Shown here piece by piece: positions 58,501-64,000 of a stretch of DNA of 64,000 bases. The translations under genes were made by a program, and so were the position numbers. Position 1 is the stretch's first letter. Each line of letters opens with the position of its first letter. The notes under the pieces are model-generated. The model did not search any database and was not told the DNA's origin. It saw nothing but the letters and a program-made list of their open reading frames with translations. The stretch is from Dipteris shenzhenensis (lineage: Eukaryota > Polypodiophyta > Polypodiopsida > Gleicheniales): assembly GCA_047967505.1 (NCBI GenBank), contig CM106541.1; one strand, 5' to 3'.

Positions 58501-58860
58501 AAGTTTTGGGTTGCAAAAGTAGTTGATGTGCAAAGAGATGACCAAGGGAGAGCTACAACATTTACAGCGGTATGGTATGAGCCAAAGGGCAGGAAGGAGA
58601 ATATGGATAACAACACATTATATACTAATTGTATAATGAAGGAGTGGGTCCCAAATGATGAAGCGGTCTCTCAAGTTTCGACGGAGACAATCATAGTGTC
58701 CTGGCATTCAAGGGCAAAGAAATCAAAGAAGCGCATGGGATATGAGGTAGAAGGAAAAATAAAAATACCACAACAAACTATTTTGCATATACACAAATTT
58801 TTAAGGATGCTCACCATAGAGGAAGTAGAAGGAGACAGCACAAATGAAGAATGTCCATGA
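55515..58860 (+). pseudogene. Second DDE transposase-like gene, heavily broken
   Basis: It is related to 25,812-29,028. From ATG at 55,515: MDVILCSKREVVAFATIHDY, TGA at 55,623-55,625, then EDKVAVTISKI and LGDVMPYNTS (DUF8039-like). An insert with repeated GVDEF or SVDEF motifs (LCGVDEFIGSE, LSGVDEFLHSE) follows. A frameshift near 56,740 leads to RQKMSKCNVCDDLKRA, IVDGMDQNTTTLPRF, LRIQADNCWRKNKN and FLYVGHTHEDA. There the frame breaks and about 50 residues present in the relative are missing. The C-terminal part continues as GGDALTGHTNSHYF and, after more stops, PYCGPKKREF and VDCFVVVRPSDDEY. An acceptor (CTACTGCAG) lies at 55,483. No terminal repeats were found. Confidence 0.72.
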
Positions 58861-58964
58861 TTAAAGCTTTGTATTGAAGTCCATTGAAGGATTTTATTTG
58901 GGTACTAGGCAAATCCAAGACAATTATAATCACAGTCATCACCTCGTATGTCAAATGAGAGTCA

Positions 58965-59200
58965 AAATATGCACTGGATGTCACCAAGGGTCAAGGCTTG
59001 CCAAGACAATAGGGAGTTAATGCAGATGGCACCTGGCAAGGGACTATCACATTGAGCAATAAGACAATGGGGAGTCAATGCACCCAAGGGGCAAGGCTTG
59101 GCAAGATAACTTGTGGGAGTTAATGTAGATGGCACCTATATTTTGCACTGGATGTCACCCAAGGGTCAAGGCTTGGCAAGACAATTGGGAGTTAATGCAT
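58965..59200. repeat. Degenerate tandem repeats
   Basis: Units with GGTCAAGGCTTGSCAAGACA and GGGAGTTAATG are repeated three times between the transposase-like gene and the Helitron fragment. Confidence 0.7.
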
Positions 59201-59981
59201 GCAAGCAAGGACATGTCCAATTATAACATTGATAGGCTCTTTCCATCAACAATTTGAGAACAATGGACCAAATTCAAGTGAACTTGTTTCCTCTCAAACA
59301 ATAAATACAGGATTCAAATACTCTCACCCTACATTTGAGGTTTTGAATAATAAAATAGATCAAATGGGTATCATGCAATACAAGTGCTCGTACTATGGTG
59401 CAATGTTATGGAAAGGTGAATTGAATCATGCAAAAAAAAAGGAAGATTCATATGGAATATTTTGTTGTTTTCATGGTAGGGTAATCTTATCTAAAGTAAG
59501 AAGACCTCCAAATGTTTTATGGAGTCTGTTAAGAAAAAATGATGCAATAAGCTATCAATTTCAAAGTTCAATACATGCTTACAACAACATCTTAGTTTTC
59601 ACATCTCTAGGTGCAAAGATTGATGAAAGGGTTTCTAAGAAACCAGGTGTATACTCATTTAAGATTCATGGATCCCTGTATCATTGCATTGGACCATTGG
59701 TACCATCTATGTATAACCATGAAGCTTTGGAACAATCTCAAGTTCCACAATTTGCACAGATGTATATATACGACATAGAACATGAGCTTCAAAATAGAAT
59801 GGGTCTTATGCCTTCATTGGATTCATCTATACTTCAATCTTTACAACTCATGATGGATGAGATAAACCCATACGTACATGGTTTTCAACAAGCAAGAGAC
59901 ATTTTGCTTGAAGAGCCTAATGAAAGTTTGGATCTGATCTTGGTTGCAAAAAGGAGAAATCACAATTACAATATGCCATGA
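59199..59981 (+). pseudogene. Helitron helicase-like N-terminal fragment
   Basis: The frame (260 codons) gives CSYYGAMLWKGELNHAKKK, YGIFCCFHGRVILSKVRRPP, SIHAYNNILVFTSLGAKIDE, GVYSFKIHGSLYHCIGPLVP and FAQMYIYDIEHELQNRMGL. It continues with LQLMMDEINPYVHGFQQARD. This is the conserved segment just upstream of the Rep-type nuclease domain in plant Helitrons. The Rep HUH motif and helicase are missing; the frame ends where low-complexity sequence begins. Confidence 0.88.
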
Positions 59982-59983
59982 GA

Positions 59984-62250
59984 AAGCATATGCTTATGCT
60001 TATGCATAAGCATATGAGCATATGCTCATGCATAAGCATAAGCATAGGCATAGGCATATGCTTATGAAAAGAAGAGAAAAAGAGAGGGAAAAATAAGAGA
60101 AGGAAAGGAGAAGGAGAAGGAGACATATGCTCATGCATAAGCATAAGCATAAGCATAAGAGAAGAAAAAACATATGCATAAGAGAGAAAGAGAGAAAGCA
60201 TATGTTTGAAAGAGGGGTAAAGAGATTGAAAGAGGGGAAAAAGAGATTGAAAGAGGGGAAAAGAGATTGAAAGAGTGGAAAAAGAAGAGGGAAAAAGAAG
60301 AGAAGGAAGAGGGGAAAAGAGATTGAAAAAGGGGAAAAAGAAGAGGGGGAAAGAGCATAAGCATAAGAGAAGGAAGAGGGGAAAAGAGATTGAAAGACGA
60401 GAAAAGAAAGAGGGAAAAGAGCATAGGCATAAGAGAAGGAAGAGGGAAAAAGAGCATAAGCATAAGAGAAAAAGAAAGAAAGAATATGCTTATGCTTGTG
60501 CATGAGCATATGAGCATAAGAGTAAAAGAGAGAAAGCAAATGTTTATGCTTGTGCATGAGCATATGAGCATAAGAGAAAAAGAGAGAGAGCATATGCTTG
60601 TGCTTATGCATAAGCATATGAGCATATGCTCATGCATAAGCATAAGCATAAGCATAGGCATAGGCATATGCTTATGAAAAGAAGAGAAAAAGAGAGGGAA
60701 AAAGAAGAGAAGGAAAGGAGAAGAAGGAGAAGGAGACATGCATAAGCATAAGCATAGCAGAAGAAAAAACATATGCATAAGAGATTGAAAGAGGAAAAAA
60801 AGAAGAGGGGAAAATAGCATAAGCATAAGAGAAGGAAAAACATATGCATCAGAGAAAAAGAGAGAAAGAGGAGAAAAAGAAGAGGGAAAAGAGCATAAGC
60901 ATAAGAGAAGGAAGAGGGGAAAAGAGCATAAGCATAAGAGAAAAAGAAAGAAATCATATGCTTATGCTTATGCATGAGCATATGAGCATAAGAGAAAAAG
61001 AGAGAAAGCATATGCTTGTGCTTATGCATAAGCATATGAGCATATGCTCATGCATAAGCATAAGCATAAAGCATAGGCATAGGCATATGCTTATGAAAAG
61101 AAGAGAAAAAGAGAGGGAAAAAGAAGAGAAGGAAAGGAGAAGGAGAAGGAGAAGGAGACATGCATAAGCATAAGCATAAGAGAAGAAAAAACATATGCAT
61201 AAGAGATTGAAAGAGAGAAAAAAGAAGAGGGGAAAAGAGCATAAGCATAAGAAAAGGAAAAACATATGCATAAGAGAAAAAGAGAGAAAGCATCTATTTG
61301 AAAGAGGGGAAAAAGAAGAGCGGAAAAGAAGAGAAGGAAGAGGGGAAAAGAGATTGAAAGAGGGAAAAAAGAAGAGGGGAAAAGAGCATAAGCATAAGAG
61401 AAGGAGGAGGGGGAAAGAGATTTAAAGAGGGGAAAAAGAAGAGGGAAAAAGAAGAGAAGGAAGAGGGGAAAAGAGATTGAAAGAGGGGAAAAAGAAGAGA
61501 GGAAAAGACCATAAGCATAAGAGAAGGAAGACAAAAAAAGAGCATAAGCATAAGAGAAAAGAAAGAAAGCATATGCTTATGCTTATGCATGAGCATATGA
61601 GCATAAGAGAAAAAGAGAGAAAGCATAAGCTTATGCTTATGCATGAGCATATGAGCATATGCTCATGCATAAGCACAAGCATAGGCAATACATATGCTTA
61701 TGAAAAGAGGAGAAAAAGAGAGAAAAAAAGAAATAAGAGGAGGAAGAGGGAAAAAGAGATTGAAAGAGCAGAAAAGAACATAAGCATAAGAGAAGGAAAA
61801 ACATATGCATAAGGGAAAAAGAGATAAAGCATATGCTTATGCTTATGCATGAGCATATGAGGGAAAGAGGGGGGCAAAGAGAGAGAAAAAGAGAAAAAGA
61901 GGGGAAGAAGAGGGAATAACAGAAGAGAGGGTTCCTACGCTCATCACTGCAGCTAGCGCTTAAGGCATTAGCTGCGGGCCAATGCAAATAACAAAAATAA
62001 CAAAAGGGAAAAAGAGGAAGCTGCACTTTCTTACCTAGAAAAGTCCCGAACCGTGTTTCGTGGACTAGTCCTACAAAAAAGAGAAAACATACCATTTTTT
62101 TAGATAACTAGTTAGAGGAAGGAGGAGTTTGCAAAAGCAACTTTTCAAAGGGGTTGGATGAGTTTGGAGAAGCCTACAAATAAAGAGAAAGCATAAGCCT
62201 ACAAACAAGGAGAAAGCATAAGCCTACAAACAAGGAGAAAGAGGAGGAAA
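59984..62250. repeat. Low-complexity block: GCATAAGC/GCATATGC palindromes and GAGAAA runs
   Basis: Clusters of GCATATGCTTATGC and CATAAGCATATGAGC alternate with purine runs (GAGGGGAAAAAGAAGAG). Larger composites with AGGCATATGCTTATGAAAAG recur at about 60,052, 60,660, 61,080 and 61,690. The many open frames are artefacts of the repeat. Confidence 0.92.
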
Positions 62251-62635
62251 AAAAATACCAAAAAGAGAAGAGGTGAGTCTTCTTTCTTTCACTAAATCTC
62301 GTTTTTTGTCCTTAACCTCTGAAAATCAAGCATGAAAATTAGCACATAGCCTTAGCAATATAAAGAAAAACATGCTTCAAAACTCACAAAATGAAATCTC
62401 ACAAAAAATGAACCTACATTACTTAAAGAGTCCCACCTTCTTAAAAAACTTCCTTTCACACAAGCAGAGAGGGACAAGGGTGGAGAGGGAGCACAAGTGT
62501 TGGGAGAGGGGCTGGGTAGGACTAAAGAGTAGGGAATAGAGAGAAGGAAAGTGAGGTCATCAGATATAAGGGGGGAGAAAAGATTTTTGCTTTTCCCACA
62601 ATAGAGATGTGAAAGCCGACGTCATCCGGGGTTTC
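62250..62635. other. Unassigned sequence
   Basis: AT-rich sequence, then a purine-rich stretch (GAGAGGGACAAGGGTGG). I see no gene. It may be the upstream region of the CPL-like exon. Confidence 0.3.
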
Positions 62636-62639
62636 GGGT

Positions 62640-62765
62640 TTAAGCCCCCAGCATCACTGTATAGCAACATTGGTCAGTCATCATTTTATAGTGATGTGGA
62701 TATCCAAACAACATCACTATATAGAAACAAAATAGGGCAAATCGTCACTATATAGCGATGGTTCA
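62640..62765. repeat. CACTATATAG-type repeats, like the CACTA subterminal motif
   Basis: TCACTATATAGCGATGG and three weaker versions (CATCACTGTATAGCAAC, TTATAGTGATGTGG, CATCACTATATAGAAAC) resemble the TATATAGCGA repeats at 5.99-6.10 kb. This may be the remnant end of a related element upstream of the CPL-like exon. Confidence 0.45.
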
Positions 62766-62799
62766 GGGCACTTATTGCTAAAAGAGAGAAAAGGAGCTC

Positions 62800-63134
62800 A
62801 TGGGTGGCTATTTTTTGGATCTTAATAAATTTCCTTGTAGCTCATGTTGTGATTTTGGAAGTGTGCAGATGGAAGGAACGAGTGGAAGCTCATCAGATAA
62901 TGTGCCAATGCCCGAGAGCATAGAGTGGCTTACTGAGAGGTTCTATTGTCATTGCTATGAGCTTGAGAAAGTTCTCTCAAAGAAAAAACTTTATCTTGTA
63001 CTTGATTTAGACCATACATTGCTTAATTCTGCTAGGCTTGTTGAAGTGCCATCAGATGAAGAGGCATACCTCTCCTCTGTTTATCGTTCAAATAGTCATC
63101 TTTCATCTACTAGATCTGCTCGTGGTGAAACAGG
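62800..63134 (+). CDS. CPL-type RNA polymerase II CTD phosphatase, 5' exon
   Basis: The frame starts MGGYFLDLNKF; a second ATG at 62,869 (MEGTSGSSSDNVPMPESIEW) may be the true start. It continues ERFYCHCYELEKVLSKKK, then LYLVLDLDHTLLNSARLVEV, the FCP1-homology phosphatase signature DxDxT, with DEEAYLSSVYRS after it. This matches plant CPL3/CPL4-type proteins, which dephosphorylate the Pol II C-terminal domain in the nucleus. The coding frame reaches a donor (ACAG/GTAACA) at about 63,134 and stops soon after in the intron. No later exon is seen before the window ends, so the gene is partial here or is a captured fragment. Confidence 0.8.
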
Positions 63135-64000
63135 TAACAGCCAAATTCTCTCTAATGTTTCCTGTATTTATGCAAGGACTTAGTGGGGACCAAAGTAGGA
63201 GCTATCTGGTGGGATAGGCAGTAGCAGGACACCTAGGTAAACTTAATGGTGTGATGGTTCACCATCTTAATGTCCCCCTAGCACATCTCGAAGAGTTGAC
63301 TCTGCAATCTATCTAGTATCAAGGTAGATGTTGTAACTCATGAAGTTGATGGAATAATAGAACAAGTGTAGCCCTTGAGTATACTTGAAGTTGAGGCAAT
63401 AGAAGAAGAAGTAGGGCGATCTAAAGCACCTCTCCTCCCTCTTCTTATCGCCTTCTTCTTTCACTCTTTTCTATTCTCCCTCTTCTCATCATCCTCTTCT
63501 TTCCCTCTTATCATGTATTAACCTTCATAAACCACTTTCCTTAGATTTTTGGAATGTCACGCATCCAAATAGTCACCACAAATAACACAAGAAGGCCCGC
63601 TGCTTGAGAGGAAGGTTGCTATTTCTAAATGCAACAAAGACAAATCCATACGACATTGTCCTAGTAGAGTTTGTAGCCAGTTTTCTCCACACAAATTCTT
63701 CATGCGGATCATTACCTATCTTGGATGAATCAAATATTTAGTTGGATAGATGCAAGTCATTGGAGACTACCATCGATGGCCCTATGATCATCTATTATGC
63801 TTCAGCTAAGGGAGGGGGGCACTCATTGCAAGCGAGAATTATGACATCAACGTCGTATTATCATGCACCACTTATGGATGTATGGGGAGGAGACCGAACC
63901 AGTACCCACCGTTGGTGTTGCAAATGGTGATGGATCATCGGTAAGTCAATGCTATTTGAGTTCGTGATTAATATTGGATACCATTATGACACGAAACCTT
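63135..64000. other. Probable intron or intergenic sequence
   Basis: It contains a CTTCTTCT/CCCTCTTCTC-rich stretch (63,430-63,510) and a 62-codon open frame (63,742-63,930) of unknown nature. It has no domain I recognise. It may be the first intron of the CPL-like gene. Confidence 0.35.

Noticed and set aside
59917-61812. Frames rich in Leu/Phe/Ser or Lys/Glu that resemble membrane or coiled-coil proteins
   Set aside because: They are translations of the GCATAAGC/GAGAAA low-complexity block.

Overview
This window looks like nuclear DNA of a land plant with a large, repeat-rich genome, probably a non-flowering lineage such as a fern, lycophyte or gymnosperm. The evidence is nested plant-type Ty1/copia, Ty3/gypsy, CACTA and Helitron relics, GT-AG introns, AATAAA signals and a plant CPL-type CTD phosphatase exon. 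The species itself cannot be told from the sequence. Almost all of the window is mobile-element or satellite DNA. The only candidate for an ordinary host gene is the 5' part of a CPL-like phosphatase at the right edge, plus a broken histone H3 copy near 3.8 kb.

Layout. 0-3.5 kb holds fragments of CACTA, gypsy (-) and copia (+) elements. 3.65-4.06 kb is an H3-like pseudogene with a poly(A) signal. 5.6-10.9 kb is a decayed CACTA element (TNP2, DUF4218, DUF4216) on the minus strand. 11.5-19.2 kb is a large multi-exon minus-strand gene (called gene U here): N-terminal region, ParB-like GQH domain, degenerate DNA-methyltransferase-like domain, then three tandem Ulp1/C48-protease-like units. Two 247-bp MITEs sit inside its exons. 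20.3-25.1 kb is pyrimidine-rich simple sequence. 25,226-38,894 is bounded by matching inverted repeats and looks like one 13.7-kb DNA element. It carries a DDE-type transposase-like gene (-), and divergently a ParB-like + methyltransferase-like + FCP1/HAD-like spliced gene (gene P, +) and a SET-domain gene (+). About 25-30 copies of a palindrome lie between the divergent genes. 38.97-55.4 kb is a satellite array of ~182-bp monomers in a three-monomer (~546 bp) higher-order repeat. It is interrupted by an almost complete Ty1/copia element (41,432-46,981) and a MITE. 55.5-58.9 kb is a second, more decayed copy of the transposase family. 59.2-60 kb is a Helitron fragment, 60-62.2 kb low-complexity sequence, and 62.8-63.1 kb the CPL-like exon.

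Most notable: (1) the 13.7-kb element and its unusual cargo; (2) two diverged genes sharing a ParB-like/methyltransferase-like core but with different C-terminal modules (FCP1-like in P, Ulp1-like in U); (3) the palindrome array next to a ParB-like gene, which invites comparison with bacterial parS sites; (4) five 247-bp MITEs, each with a perfect 8-bp target duplication; (5) the higher-order satellite. Domain calls rest on motifs read by eye; no database search was run. Coordinates of exon edges and repeats are accurate to a few bases at best.
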